Of a DNA stretch of 64,000 bases, positions 25,194-34,505 are shown piece after piece; the first letter of the stretch is position 1, and each line of letters begins with the position of its first letter. The notes under the pieces were generated by a model. The model was not told where the DNA came from. It ran no database searches and saw nothing but the letters and a program-made list of their open reading frames with translations. The position numbers were made by a program, and so were the translations under genes. Source of the stretch: Rubrobacter xylanophilus DSM 9941 (GTDB lineage Bacteria; Actinomycetota; Rubrobacteria; Rubrobacterales; Rubrobacteraceae); the NCBI RefSeq assembly GCF_000014185.1, contig NC_008148.1, positions 2,522,001-2,586,000 of the forward strand, written 5' to 3'.

Positions 25194-26365
25194 ACCTCCA
25201 CGAGCACCGCGTCCCCCTGCCCGCCGCCGCTGCAGATGGCGGCGAGCCCCCGGCCGCCGCCCCGCCGCCGCAGCTCGTACAGGAGGGTCATCAGGATGCG
25301 CGCCCCGCTCGCCCCGATGGGGTGCCCGAGGGCGAGCGCCCCGCCGTTGACGTTGACGATCTCCTCGTCGACCCCCAGCATGCGGGCGGAGTGGATGGCC
25401 ACGACCGCGAAGGCCTCGTTTATCTCCACCAGGTCGAGGTCCTCAGCCCGCCACCCCGCCTTCTGGAGGGCCAGAAGCCCCGCGTTGCCGGGCACGGTGG
25501 GGAGGTTGGGCGGCTCCTCGGCGACCTTGGCGTGGGCCACGATGGTGCCGAGCGGCTCCAGGTTCCTGCGCCGGGCGAAGCCCTCGCCCGCCACCACGAG
25601 CGCCGCCGCCCCGTCGGTGACGCCGGGCGCGTTGCCCGCGGTGACCGTCCCGCCCTCGTCCAGCGGCGGCAGGGCGGCGAGCTTCTCCAGGCTGGTGTCC
25701 CGCCGGATCGGCTCGTCGCGCTCCACGAACTCCGCCCGGCCCTTTCCGCCGGGCACCTTGATCCCCACTATCTCCTCGGCGAGCCTCCCCTCGTCGGTCG
25801 CGGCGGCGGCCCGCCGGTGGCTGCGGAGCGCCCAGCGGTCCTGCTCCTCGCGAGAGATCCCCCACCGCCGCGCGCCCTCGGTCCCGAAGCGGACCATGTT
25901 CACGCGCTCGAAGGCGTCGAGCAGCCCGTCGTGCACCATCGAGTCGACGGCCGCGAAGTCCCCCATCCTCGCCCCCCAGCGCGCCTTCGGGAGCAGGTAC
26001 GGGCAGTTGGACATGCTCTCCATCCCGCCGGCGAGCACCACCTCGTAGTCCCCGGCGCGGATCATGGTCTCCGCCAGGGTGACGCTGCGCATCCCGGAGG
26101 CGCAGACCTGGTTGAGGGTCTCGGTGGTCAGGCCGAAGGGCAGGCCCGCGTGGCGGTTGGCCTGCCGGCTCGGGATCTGCCCCACACCGGCCTGCACCAC
26201 GATGCCGAAGACGGAGTGCCCAATCTCCCCGTCCTCCACCCCGGAGCGGTCCACCGCCTCCCGGATCGCCGCGCCGCCCAGCTCCGGCGCGCTCAAGGGC
26301 GCCAGCGCGCCGCCGAATCTGCCGAAGGGGGTCCTCGCCGCCCCCAGGATGACCGCTCTCTCCAC
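25190..26365 (-). CDS. Acetyl-CoA C-acetyltransferase (thiolase)
   Basis: 391 aa from GTG 26365 (GGAGGAG 7 bases upstream). Catalytic residues are visible: nucleophile C88 in NQVCASGMRS, His in GHPIGASGARI and the second Cys in CSGGGQGDA; NEAFAVV precedes the His. It condenses two acetyl-CoA to acetoacetyl-CoA or cleaves 3-ketoacyl-CoA. An open frame extends 141 bases further upstream but without ribosome site and into the divergent promoter. It faces gdh and shares the CTAG in which both stop codons lie. Confidence 0.93.
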   Translation of the reverse strand: MERAVILGAARTPFGRFGGALAPLSAPELGGAAIREAVDRSGVEDGEIGHSVFGIVVQAGVGQIPSRQANRHAGLPFGLTTETLNQVCASGMRSVTLAETMIRAGDYEVVLAGGMESMSNCPYLLPKARWGARMGDFAAVDSMVHDGLLDAFERVNMVRFGTEGARRWGISREEQDRWALRSHRRAAAATDEGRLAEEIVGIKVPGGKGRAEFVERDEPIRRDTSLEKLAALPPLDEGGTVTAGNAPGVTDGAAALVVAGEGFARRRNLEPLGTIVAHAKVAEEPPNLPTVPGNAGLLALQKAGWRAEDLDLVEINEAFAVVAIHSARMLGVDEEIVNVNGGALALGHPIGASGARILMTLLYELRRRGGGRGLAAICSGGGQGDAVLVEV

Positions 26366-26437
26366 CTCTTCGCTCCTCCGGTTGCTCCGACATCTCCTCC
26401 GGGCCAGTTTAATACCTCCGGCGGCCGGGCTCTCCTG

Positions 26438-26443
26438 TAAAAT
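26438..26443 (+). promoter_or_regulatory. Probable -10 of the acyl-CoA synthetase gene
   Basis: TAAAAT, 52 bases before the ATG at 26496, in the 130-base divergent gap. No clear -35 was seen. Confidence 0.4.
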
Positions 26444-26495
26444 GTTCTCTGGCGGGATCGGGAGAGCCCGTGCCCGCACGGGGAAAGGAGGAAGC

Positions 26496-28109
26496 ATGGC
26501 CAACATCGGCGACTACGAGAAGACCTGCGCGAGCTTCGACTGGCAGACCCCCGAACGGTTCAACTTCGGGCGCGACGTGGTGGACCGCTGGGCCGAGGAG
26601 GGCCGGCCCGCCATGGTCTGGCTCGGCACCGGCGGCGAGGAGCGTCGGCTCTCGTTCGCGGACTTCGCCCGCCTCTCCGACCGGTTCGCCGCGGCCGCCC
26701 GCGAGCTCGGCGTGCGCAAGGGCGACCGGGTGATGGTGCTGACCGGGAAGATCCCGGAGTGGCACGCCATCCTGACGGCGCTGCTCAAGCTGGGGGCGGT
26801 GGCCATCCCCTGCGCCCCGCAGCTGAGGGCCAGGGACCTGGAGTACCGGGCGAACCACTCCGGCGCGGTCATGCTCGTCTCCGACGGCGAGGGCCTGGAG
26901 GAGTCGGAGAAGATGCGCTCCTCGGCCCCGAACCTCAGGCACTTCGTCTCCGTCGGGGCCGAGCGCGACGGCTGGGAGCCCTTCGAGGGGCTCGTCGAGG
27001 GGGCCCCTGACGGCTTCAGCGCCGAGGACACCGCCTCCTCGGACAACGCCTTCATGCTCTACACCTCCGGGACCACCAAGAACCCCAAGGGCGTGCTGCA
27101 CACCCACGGCTACACCCACGCCAAGCGGGTGCAGGCGCGCTACTGGCTCGACCTGCAGGACGGCGACCGGCTCTGGTGCACCTCCGGGACCGGCTGGGCC
27201 AAGAGCATCTGGAACGTGTACCTCGGGCCGTGGAGCTGGGGCACGGAGATCCTCTTCCACGAGGGCGGCTTCGACCCGGCGGAGAGGGTCCGGCTCATCC
27301 AGGAGTACGGCATCACCGTGCTCTGCCAGGCCCCCACGGAGTACCGGCTCATGGCCAAGACCCGGGAGCTGGAGGAGGCGGACCTCTCGGGTCTGCGCCA
27401 CGCCGTCTCCGCCGGAGAGCCGCTGAACCCGCCCGTGATCCAGCGCTGGAAGGAGCTGCACGGGATCACGATCCACGACGGCTACGGCCAGACGGAGAAC
27501 ACGCTGCTGGTGGGCAACTTCCCGGGCATGCGGGTGAAGCCGGGCTCGATGGGCAAGCCCTCCCCGGGCTGCGACGTACGGGTCATAGACGAGGCGGGCA
27601 ACGAGTGCCCGCCCGGCGAGATCGGGGACATCGCCCTGCGGGGCCGCATCCCGGCGCTCTTCAAGGAGTACTGGGAGGCGCCCGAGGAGACCGCGGCGGT
27701 CTTCCGGGGCGAGTACTACATCACCGGCGACAGGGCCTACCGCGACGAGGACGGCTACCTGTGGTTCGTGGGCCGCTCGGACGACGTGATCCTCTCGGCC
27801 GGCTACCGCATAGGGCCCTTCGAGGTGGAGAGCACGCTCATCGAGCACCCGGCGGTGGTGGAGAGCGCGGTGGTCGCCTCCCCGGACCCGGACAGGGGCA
27901 GCGTGGTGAAGGCGTTCGTGGTGCTCGGCGAGGGCTACGAGCCCTCGGAGGAGCTGGTGAGGGAGCTGCAGGAGTTCTGCAAGCGGCAGACCGCCCCGTA
28001 CAAGTACCCGCGCAGGATAGAGTTCGTGGACGAGCTGCCCAAGACCACGAGCGGCAAGATCCGGCGCGTGGAGCTCAGGCAGCGCGAGATGGCGCAGTCT
28101 AGGACCTGA
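26496..28109 (+). CDS. AMP-forming acyl-CoA synthetase
   Basis: 537 aa. ANL-superfamily motifs in order: P-loop YTSGTTKNPKGV, GYGQTEN, ITGDRAYRDEDGYLWFVGR, and the C-terminal catalytic Lys in TTSGKIRR. WCTSGTGWAKSIWN is typical of the acetyl/medium-chain (benzoate-like) subgroup. It activates a carboxylic acid to its CoA ester through an adenylate; chain length cannot be read. Start has AAAGGAGG 4 bases upstream. It is divergent from the thiolase, with which it could share substrates, and its end overlaps the convergent B12-binding-type gene by 11 bases. Confidence 0.92.
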   Translation: MANIGDYEKTCASFDWQTPERFNFGRDVVDRWAEEGRPAMVWLGTGGEERRLSFADFARLSDRFAAAARELGVRKGDRVMVLTGKIPEWHAILTALLKLGAVAIPCAPQLRARDLEYRANHSGAVMLVSDGEGLEESEKMRSSAPNLRHFVSVGAERDGWEPFEGLVEGAPDGFSAEDTASSDNAFMLYTSGTTKNPKGVLHTHGYTHAKRVQARYWLDLQDGDRLWCTSGTGWAKSIWNVYLGPWSWGTEILFHEGGFDPAERVRLIQEYGITVLCQAPTEYRLMAKTRELEEADLSGLRHAVSAGEPLNPPVIQRWKELHGITIHDGYGQTENTLLVGNFPGMRVKPGSMGKPSPGCDVRVIDEAGNECPPGEIGDIALRGRIPALFKEYWEAPEETAAVFRGEYYITGDRAYRDEDGYLWFVGRSDDVILSAGYRIGPFEVESTLIEHPAVVESAVVASPDPDRGSVVKAFVVLGEGYEPSEELVRELQEFCKRQTAPYKYPRRIEFVDELPKTTSGKIRRVELRQREMAQSRT

Positions 28110-28851
28110 GCAGCGCCGCGAGCTGCGCGAGGCTGCCCGCCATCCGCGGCCCGTACCAGGTGAGCAGCTTGCCGTCCACGAGATAGATGCGGTCCTCGCG
28201 GGCGGCGGGGATGCCGAGCGCGTAGAACTCGGGCAGCTCGGCGGCGGAGAAGGGGTAGGGCTCGTCGGGGAGGAGCACGACCTCCGGCCGCACGCGCTCC
28301 ACCTCCTCGGGGGCGACCTCCGGGTAGCGCGCCCGGTCCCCGAAGACGTTCTCCCCGCCGCACACCCGCAGCACGTCGTGCGCGTAGGTATCGGCCCCGA
28401 CGGTCATGAGGGGGTTCTCCCAGACGGGGACGAAGACCCGCCGGGGCCGCGCCGCGGGGCTCCGCTCGAGCCTGCGGCAGACCCGCTCGATGGGGCCGAG
28501 CACGTCCCCGGCCCGCGGCGCCCCCACGAGCGAGGCCAGCTCCCTCAGCATCGCGAGCGCCCCCGCCACCGTCGCGGGCGCGCCGAGGAAGACCCGCACC
28601 CCCGCCCGGCGCAGCGCCTCCACGTCCTCGCGGCGGTTCTCCTCCCGCACGGCGACGACGAGGTCCGGCTCCAGGGCGAGGGCGCGCCCGACGTCCACCT
28701 TCTTGGTGCCGCCGACCTTCGGCACCCGGCGGACGGCGCGGGGCGGCTGGGTGCAGTAGCGGGTGCGGCCCACCACCCTCTCCCCCACGCCGAAGGCGAA
28801 GAGGGCCTCCGTGAGGCTGGGGACGAGGCTTATGATGCGCCGCGGGACCAT
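28099..28851 (-). CDS. BtuF-like substrate-binding protein without signal peptide
   Basis: 250 aa. Helical-backbone metal-receptor (COG0614) pattern: IISLVPSLTEALFAFG at the start, VGRTRYC, PDLVVA, GVRVFL and the C-terminal half with PEVVLLPDEPYPF. There is no export signal or lipobox, unlike periplasmic BtuF/FecB. It follows meaB by 13 bases. MeaB serves the B12-enzyme methylmalonyl-CoA mutase, so cobalamin binding in the cytoplasm is the likeliest idea, but the ligand is inferred. Confidence 0.75.
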   Translation of the reverse strand: MVPRRIISLVPSLTEALFAFGVGERVVGRTRYCTQPPRAVRRVPKVGGTKKVDVGRALALEPDLVVAVREENRREDVEALRRAGVRVFLGAPATVAGALAMLRELASLVGAPRAGDVLGPIERVCRRLERSPAARPRRVFVPVWENPLMTVGADTYAHDVLRVCGGENVFGDRARYPEVAPEEVERVRPEVVLLPDEPYPFSAAELPEFYALGIPAAREDRIYLVDGKLLTWYGPRMAGSLAQLAALLRS

Positions 28852-28864
28852 CCCCGGGGCCTCT

Positions 28865-29815
28865 CTACACCGAGCGGTAGATGCGCTCAGAGGCCGAGAT
28901 CGGGTCCAGCCTGCGCGTGTAGACCATCTCCAGCAGGTCGTCGTCCTCGTAGCGCAGCCGCTCGCGCATCTCGCGCTCCAGGCGCGCGGTGGCCCAGGAG
29001 ACCACGAAGTCCCGCAGGGCGGCCCGGCGCCGCTCCTCGAGCCGGCCGCTCTCCTCCAGGTAGGCCCGGTGGCTGGCTATGGCCTCCTTCAGCTCCTCCA
29101 CGCCCTCCCCGGTGTCGCCGCGGGTCAGGATGATCGGGGGGAACCAATCCTGCGGGGCGAGTTCCTGCCCGATCTCCAGCATCTGGCGCACCTCGATGCG
29201 GGCGTTCCTCGCCTGCGGGTGGTCGGCCTTGTTGATGCAGAAGATGTCCGCTATCTCCATGACCCCCGCCTTGAGCGCCTGCACAGCATCCCCCGCCCCC
29301 GGCTGCAGCGCCAGCACCACCGTGTCGGCGGCGGAGGCCACCTCCACCTCCCCCTGCCCCACCCCGACGGTCTCGTAGATGATCACGTCCATCCCGCAGG
29401 CCTCCATGGCCAGCGCGGCGAGCCGGGAGCCGCCCGCCAGACCGCCGAGATGCCCCCGGCTGCCCATCGAGCGGATGAACACCCCCGGGTCCAGGAAGTG
29501 CTCGGAGAGCCGGATGCGGTCGCCCAGGATCGCCCCCCTGGAGAAGGGGCTCGAGGGGTCCACCGAGACCACCCCCACCCTCTTCTCCTCCGCCCGGTAG
29601 AGCTTTATGAGCCGGGCGATGATGCTGCTCTTGCCCACCCCCGGCGGGCCGGTGAACCCGATGGTCACCGCCCGGCCGGTGTGCGGGTAGATCTCGGCGA
29701 TGATCTCCTTCGCCTCGGGGTCCTCCCGCTCTATCTTGGAGATGACCCGGGCCAGCGCCCGCCGGTCGCCGGACAGCAGCCGCCCGGCGAGCCCCTCCTC
29801 CCCCGCGGGGCTCAC
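28865..29815 (-). CDS. meaB: MeaB/ArgK-family G3E GTPase
   Basis: 316 aa. P-loop GPPGVGKSS near residue 58, then VVSVDPSSPFSRGAILGDRI, IRSMGSRGHLGGL, YETVGVGQGEV and the base-specificity motif NKAD: the complete MeaB pattern. The family protects and loads methylmalonyl-CoA mutase with B12. The GTG start overlaps the sucB stop (TAGTG), so it is translated with the 2-oxoglutarate dehydrogenase genes, whose product succinyl-CoA is also the product of the mutase. Confidence 0.92.
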   Translation of the reverse strand: MSPAGEEGLAGRLLSGDRRALARVISKIEREDPEAKEIIAEIYPHTGRAVTIGFTGPPGVGKSSIIARLIKLYRAEEKRVGVVSVDPSSPFSRGAILGDRIRLSEHFLDPGVFIRSMGSRGHLGGLAGGSRLAALAMEACGMDVIIYETVGVGQGEVEVASAADTVVLALQPGAGDAVQALKAGVMEIADIFCINKADHPQARNARIEVRQMLEIGQELAPQDWFPPIILTRGDTGEGVEELKEAIASHRAYLEESGRLEERRRAALRDFVVSWATARLEREMRERLRYEDDDLLEMVYTRRLDPISASERIYRSV

Positions 29816-31068
29816 TAGCCCTCCAGGAGCAGGGTCTCCGGGTCCTCCACGAGCTCCTTGATCCGCACGAGGAAGCTGACCGCCTCCGCCCCGTCGATGA
29901 CCCGGTGGTCGTAGGAGAGCGCCACGTACATCATGGGGCGCACCTGGATCTCCCCGTCCACCACCACCGGGCGCTCCTGCACCTTGTGCATCCCCAAAAT
30001 CGCCACCTGCGGCAGCGTGAGGATGGGGGTGGAGAGCAGGCTGCCGAACACCCCGCCGTTGGTGATGGTGAACGTACCGCCGCGCAGGTCCTCGAGCGTG
30101 AGCCGCCCCTCGCGCGCCCGGACGGCGAGGTCGGCTATCTCCTTCTCTATCTCGGCGAAGCTCTTTCTGTCGGCGTCGCGCACCACGGGGACCACCAGCC
30201 CCTCGTCGGTGGAGACGGCGACCCCGATGTCGTAGTACTTCTTGAGCACCAGCTCGTTTCCCGCAAGCTCGGCGTTGACCTGCGGGAAGGCCTTGAGGGC
30301 GGCCACGGAGGCCTTGGTGAAGAAGCTCATGAAGCCCAGCCGGGCCCCGGTGCGCTCCTGGAAGGACTCCTTGCGCCGCCGCCTGAGGTCCATGACGGCG
30401 CTCATGTCCACCTCGTTGAAGGTGGTGAGCATCGCCGCGTTCCGCTGCGACTCGACGAGCCGCTGGGCAATGGTCTGCCTCCGGCGCGAGAAGCGCACCC
30501 GCTCCTCGAGCGCCTCGCGCCCGGGCGCCCGCTCCGGCGGCGGGGCGGGGCGCTCCTCCCTCCTGCCGTCCTCCTCCGGCGCGGCGGGCGGGCGGGAACG
30601 CTCCCGGATCAGGCGCTCCACGTCCTCCCGGGTGATCCTGCCGCCGGAGCCGGTCCCGGAGACCTCGGCGAGGTCGACCCCGTACTCCTGAGCGAGGCGG
30701 CGCACCGAGGGGGAGGCCCTGAAGCCCTCCTCGGCCGCCTCCTCGCGCCCGGCGGGAGCCTCCGCCGCGGGAGCCTCCTCCCTCTCCTCGGGCTCCTCCT
30801 CTTCCTCCGCGGCCGCCGCGGCCCGGCCGTCGCCCTCGGCGATCGTCCCGATCACGTCGCCGACGCCGACCGTCTCGCCCTCGCCCTTCGCTATGGACTC
30901 CAGGACCCCGTCCTGCTCGGCCTCTATCTCGAAGTTGATCTTGTCCGTCTCGACCTCGACGATGGGCTCGCCGCTCTTTACGGCCTCGCCCTCCTTTTTG
31001 AGCCACCTGCCCACGGTGGCGTCGGTGACCGACTCCCCGAGCTCCGGGACGCGTATCTCAACCGGCAA
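29815..31068 (-). CDS. sucB: Dihydrolipoamide succinyltransferase (E2 of 2-oxoglutarate dehydrogenase)
   Basis: 417 aa. Lipoyl domain (1-78) with modified K43 in VETDKINFE, an acidic Ala/Pro/Glu linker, a peripheral-subunit-binding domain (about 115-150, [19 protein letters not shown]), and the catalytic domain ending with [14 protein letters not shown], which holds the active His. The TTG start at 31068 has GGAGAGG about 9 bases upstream. It lies 38 bases after sucA. Lipoate is supplied by LipA/LipB and reoxidised by Lpd, encoded at 48-52 kb. Confidence 0.95.
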   Translation of the reverse strand: MPVEIRVPELGESVTDATVGRWLKKEGEAVKSGEPIVEVETDKINFEIEAEQDGVLESIAKGEGETVGVGDVIGTIAEGDGRAAAAAEEEEEPEEREEAPAAEAPAGREEAAEEGFRASPSVRRLAQEYGVDLAEVSGTGSGGRITREDVERLIRERSRPPAAPEEDGRREERPAPPPERAPGREALEERVRFSRRRQTIAQRLVESQRNAAMLTTFNEVDMSAVMDLRRRRKESFQERTGARLGFMSFFTKASVAALKAFPQVNAELAGNELVLKKYYDIGVAVSTDEGLVVPVVRDADRKSFAEIEKEIADLAVRAREGRLTLEDLRGGTFTITNGGVFGSLLSTPILTLPQVAILGMHKVQERPVVVDGEIQVRPMMYVALSYDHRVIDGAEAVSFLVRIKELVEDPETLLLEG

Positions 31069-31106
31069 CTTCGCTCACCTCTCCGTCTCTCACACAACTC
31101 TTCTTC

Positions 31107-33956
31107 TCAGTCGCTGACCCCGCCGCGGGAGCGCGCCGCCTGGACGCCCGCCTCGGCCTTCTCCCGGCCCCTCGAGTCCCGCCGGAAGGCCTCACGGACG
31201 ATCTGGGCGTGCTCCCTGCGGTGGAAGCTCACCGAGCCCTGGGCGGGGCTGGGCCGCGCGGGCTTGCCGACGTAGCGGATCGGCAGCTCGCCGCCGGTGA
31301 TCTCCCGCAGGCGCGGCTCCATAAAGAACCAGGCGCCCATGTTCTTGGGCTCCTCCTGCACCCACACCAGCTCGCGCAGGTTCGGGTAGCCGGCGATGAC
31401 CTCCCGGATCTGCCCCTCAGGGAAGGGGTAGAGCAGCTCCACCCGGGCGATGGCGACCTCCTCGGCCTCCTCCCGGAAGTCGCTGCCCACCAGCTCGGTG
31501 TAGATCTTGCCGGAGCACAGGATGAGCCGCTCGACGGAGCCGGCCCGCTCCCGCGCCTCCTCGTCGTCCAGCACGGGGTGGAACCGCCCCTCCGCCAGCT
31601 CCTGCAGGCCGGAGGCGGCCATCGGGTGCCGCAGCAGGCTCTTGGGCGTCATGAGGACGAGCGGCCGCTTGTGGTCCTTGAGGATGGCCTGCGCCCGCAG
31701 CAGGTGGAAGTACTGGGCCGCCGTGGTGGGGTTGGCCACCCGGATGTTCTCGCCGGCCGCGAGCTGCAGAAAACGCTCCAGCCGCGCGCTGGAGTGCTCC
31801 GGCCCCTGCCCCTCGTAGCCGTGCGGCAGCAGCAGCACCAGGTTGGAGACCTGCCCCCACTTGGCCTGCCCGCTCACGATGAACTGGTCGATGATGGGCT
31901 GGCCCACGTTGGCGAAGTCGCCGTACTGCGCCTCCCACAGGGTGAGCGCGTCGGGGGCGTTGACCGAGTAGCCGTACTCGAAGCCCATCACGGCCATCTC
32001 GGAGAGCGGGCTGTTGTGGATGTCGAAGGAGGCCCTGGCCTGCGGGATGTTCTGCAGCGGGACGTACTCCTCGCCGGTCTTCTCGTCGTGCAGCACGGCG
32101 TGCCGCTGGGAGAAGGTGCCCCGCTCGGAGTCCTGCCCGGTGAGCCGGATGGGGATGCCGTCCTCGAGCAGCGAGGCGAAGGCGAGCGCCTCGGCGTGCG
32201 CCCAGTCTATCCGCTCCAGGCTCCCGCGGTTCTTCTGGAAGAGCCGCTCCAGCTTGCGGTTGGGGGAGAAACCCTCGGGCCGCTCCAGCATCGCCCGGTT
32301 GAGGGCCTCGAGCCGCGAGGCCTCCACCGCCGTCTCCGGGATGTCCACCAGCGGGGTGTGCGGCTCCTCGGTGTCGAAGTCCTCCTCGGTGAGCTGCTCG
32401 GAGGGGTTCTTGTGGATCTCCTGCATCCGGGCGAACATCTCCTCGGCCATCTTCTCGGCCTCGCCCTCCGAGATCACGCCGCGCTCCTCGAGCGTTCTGG
32501 CCCAGATCTCCCTGACGGTGGGGTGGTTCCGGATCTTCTCGTACATCACCGGCTGGGTGTAGACGGGCTCGTCCCCCTCGTTGTGCCCGTAGCGGCGGTA
32601 GCCGATGAGGTCGATCATGAAGTCCTTGTGGAACCGCTGCCGGTAGGCGTAGGCCAGGCTGACGGCCGCCAGGCAGGCCTCGGGATCGTCGGCGTTGACG
32701 TGCACCACCGGTATCTCGTACCCCTTGGCCAGGTCGCTGGCGTAGGTGGTGGACCGGGCGTCCTCCTTCTCGGTGGTGAAGCCCAGCTGGTTGTTGGTGA
32801 TGATGTGGATGGTCCCGCCGACCCGGTACCCGGGCAGCCGGTAGAGGTTGAGGGTCTCCGCGGCGACCCCCTCGCCCGGGAAGGCGGCGTCCCCGTGCAG
32901 GACGATGCTGAGCGCGGCGTCCACGTCCTGGCGCGGCGGCCCGGCCTCGTCCCGCCGCTCCTGGGCGGCCCGGGTCATCCCGGAGACGACGGGGTTGACG
33001 TGCTCCAGGTGGCTGGGGTTGGGCGCCAGGTTGATGAGCACCTTGGCGTCCTCCTGCCCCTCCTCGAGGTGGAAGTTGCGCACCCCCAGGTGGTACTTGA
33101 CGTCCCCGACCCAGCCCTCGCCGGACATCTCGGAGACGGAGCTCTGCTCGCCCCTCTCCGGCTGCTGGAACTCCCCGAAGATCTTGGCGTAGGGCTTGTT
33201 GAGCACGTGCGCCAGCACGTTGAGGCGCCCGCGGTGGGCCATCCCCATCACCACCTCTGGCGTCCCGGCGTCGGCGGCGTGCCGGATGAGGCGGTCGAGC
33301 ATGGGCACGACCATGTCGTTCCCCTCGACGGAGAAGCGCTTCTGCCCGAGGAACGTCCTGTGCAGGAACTTCTCGAAGGTGTCGACGCGGGTGAGGCGCC
33401 TGAGGAGCCGCCTGGCGGCCTCGCCCTCCAGCCTCTGGTAGAACTGCTCGGACTCGACGGCGTCCCGCAGCCAGAAGCGCTCCTCGGGGAGGTGCGCTAT
33501 GTGCCCGAAGTCGTAGCCGGTGGTCTTGCAGTAGATGCGCTTGAGCTCCTCGACGGCCTCCCGGGCGTTGGAGGTCCGCTCGGCGATGGGGCCCCCGACG
33601 ATGCTGGAGGGCATCCGCTCAAGGTCCTCCTCGGTTATGCCGTGGAAGGCGGGGTCGAGCGCCGGGTCTCCGGGGGGCTCGCCCCCCAAGGGGTCGAGCC
33701 TGGCGGCGGAGTGCCCGAAGTCCCTTATGCTGCGGATGTACTTGGCAGCCCCCACGTACTTCTCGGCCTCCAGCGCCGCCCCGGCAACCCGCCCGTCCAC
33801 CTCGATGCGCGGCGGGCTCCACCGCTCGAAGAACCTCCTGGTCTCCTCGTCGACGGACCCGGGGTCCTCCCTGTAGCGCTCGTAGAGCTCGAGAACGTAG
33901 CCCAGGTTCGGACCGTAGAACTGGCTCTCGGTCTGCTGCTGCTCCAACGGGATCAC
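31107..33956 (-). CDS. sucA: 2-oxoglutarate dehydrogenase E1 component
   Basis: 949 aa. Thiamine-diphosphate enzyme of the TCA cycle. Visible: N-terminal FYGPNLGYVLELYERY, MGMAHRGRLNVLAHV, HGDAAFPGEGV, the ThDP/Mg site with YRRYGHNEGDEP, and HGYEGQGPEHSSAR in the C-terminal half. It lacks the E2-like N-terminal domain of the mycobacterial Kgd type, consistent with separate sucB. The GTG start overlaps the stop of a 35-codon upstream ORF (GTGA), so initiation is probably coupled. Confidence 0.95.
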   Translation of the reverse strand: MIPLEQQQTESQFYGPNLGYVLELYERYREDPGSVDEETRRFFERWSPPRIEVDGRVAGAALEAEKYVGAAKYIRSIRDFGHSAARLDPLGGEPPGDPALDPAFHGITEEDLERMPSSIVGGPIAERTSNAREAVEELKRIYCKTTGYDFGHIAHLPEERFWLRDAVESEQFYQRLEGEAARRLLRRLTRVDTFEKFLHRTFLGQKRFSVEGNDMVVPMLDRLIRHAADAGTPEVVMGMAHRGRLNVLAHVLNKPYAKIFGEFQQPERGEQSSVSEMSGEGWVGDVKYHLGVRNFHLEEGQEDAKVLINLAPNPSHLEHVNPVVSGMTRAAQERRDEAGPPRQDVDAALSIVLHGDAAFPGEGVAAETLNLYRLPGYRVGGTIHIITNNQLGFTTEKEDARSTTYASDLAKGYEIPVVHVNADDPEACLAAVSLAYAYRQRFHKDFMIDLIGYRRYGHNEGDEPVYTQPVMYEKIRNHPTVREIWARTLEERGVISEGEAEKMAEEMFARMQEIHKNPSEQLTEEDFDTEEPHTPLVDIPETAVEASRLEALNRAMLERPEGFSPNRKLERLFQKNRGSLERIDWAHAEALAFASLLEDGIPIRLTGQDSERGTFSQRHAVLHDEKTGEEYVPLQNIPQARASFDIHNSPLSEMAVMGFEYGYSVNAPDALTLWEAQYGDFANVGQPIIDQFIVSGQAKWGQVSNLVLLLPHGYEGQGPEHSSARLERFLQLAAGENIRVANPTTAAQYFHLLRAQAILKDHKRPLVLMTPKSLLRHPMAASGLQELAEGRFHPVLDDEEARERAGSVERLILCSGKIYTELVGSDFREEAEEVAIARVELLYPFPEGQIREVIAGYPNLRELVWVQEEPKNMGAWFFMEPRLREITGGELPIRYVGKPARPSPAQGSVSFHRREHAQIVREAFRRDSRGREKAEAGVQAARSRGGVSD

Positions 33957-34060
33957 ATCCTTTTGCCTTGCACCCGGTCGTGTACCTCGTAGACCAAACG
34001 GCGCCCGGCGGGGAGCCGCAGCGGCTCCCGCGCACCGGCGCCCCTGTAGCGTCCAGACAT
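33953..34060 (-). CDS. 35-aa leader ORF coupled to sucA
   Basis: The peptide starts MSGRYRGAGAREPLRL and ends VQGKRM. Its ATG has AGAGGG 7 bases upstream, better than the sequence before sucA itself. Its TGA overlaps the GTG of sucA. It is rich in Arg and Gly and has no recognisable domain. Either it is a small protein or it is a translated leader that controls sucA. Confidence 0.55.
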   Translation of the reverse strand: MSGRYRGAGAREPLRLPAGRRLVYEVHDRVQGKRM

Positions 34061-34131
34061 GGGCAAACCCTCTAAATGATACCCCACATTCGCAAGGTGG
34101 TTCTTACCCGCGCGCTGCCTCCGGGAACCCC

Positions 34132-34440
34132 TCACCCCAGCTCCCGCAGCAGCTCGAGCATCTCCCCGGCCATCTCCTGGTGGCCGTGCCTCCGCGCCCG
34201 CTCCACGCCCTCCCGGAGCACCTCCCGCGCCTCCTCCCGGCGGCCGAGCATGGCGAGCACCCGGCCCAGGCGGGCGTAGGCGTTCCCCTCGTCCTCGTGG
34301 GCGGCCAGGTAGCGCCGCAGCACCCCGGCCTCGTCCTCGTGGCGCCCGGCCTTGCCGTACTCGTTGGCCAGCGCGAGAAGCCCGGTAGGGTTCTGCGGGT
34401 CTCTCCGCAGCATCCGCTCGAAGTACTCTATCCTGTCCAG
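34132..34440 (-). CDS. Small TPR-like protein
   Basis: About 102 aa of helical repeats: DPQNPTGLLALANEYGKAGR, then DEGNAYARLGRVLAMLGR and the end EMAGEMLELLRELG. These are two TPR units with the usual Ala/Gly/Leu spacing. No ATG lies at the beginning of the homologous-looking region; CTG 34440 has AAAGGAGG 7 bases upstream and is the best start. ATG 34413 would give 93 codons. It ends about 70 bases before the sucA leader ORF on the same strand, and the function is probably a scaffold. Confidence 0.6.
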   Translation of the reverse strand: MDRIEYFERMLRRDPQNPTGLLALANEYGKAGRHEDEAGVLRRYLAAHEDEGNAYARLGRVLAMLGRREEAREVLREGVERARRHGHQEMAGEMLELLRELG

Positions 34441-34491
34441 GCCGGAGCCTCCTTTCGCGCGAAACCGCGCCCGCGCAACGCCCGTATGCGT

Positions 34492-34497
34492 TAGTAT
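34492..34497 (+). promoter_or_regulatory. -10 element of the trans-sulfuration gene
   Basis: TAGTAT lies 8 bases before the GTG start at 34506. Transcription should therefore begin at or next to the start codon (leaderless). Confidence 0.45.
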
Positions 34498-34505
34498 AGG
34501 GTGCC

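Noticed and set aside
20184-26440. Very long open frames antisense to or out of frame with gdh (1059 and 1809 codons)
   Set aside because: They are shadows of a GC-rich gene: no conserved motifs, Arg/Ala/Pro-rich low-complexity products, and they cross the boundaries of well-supported genes.
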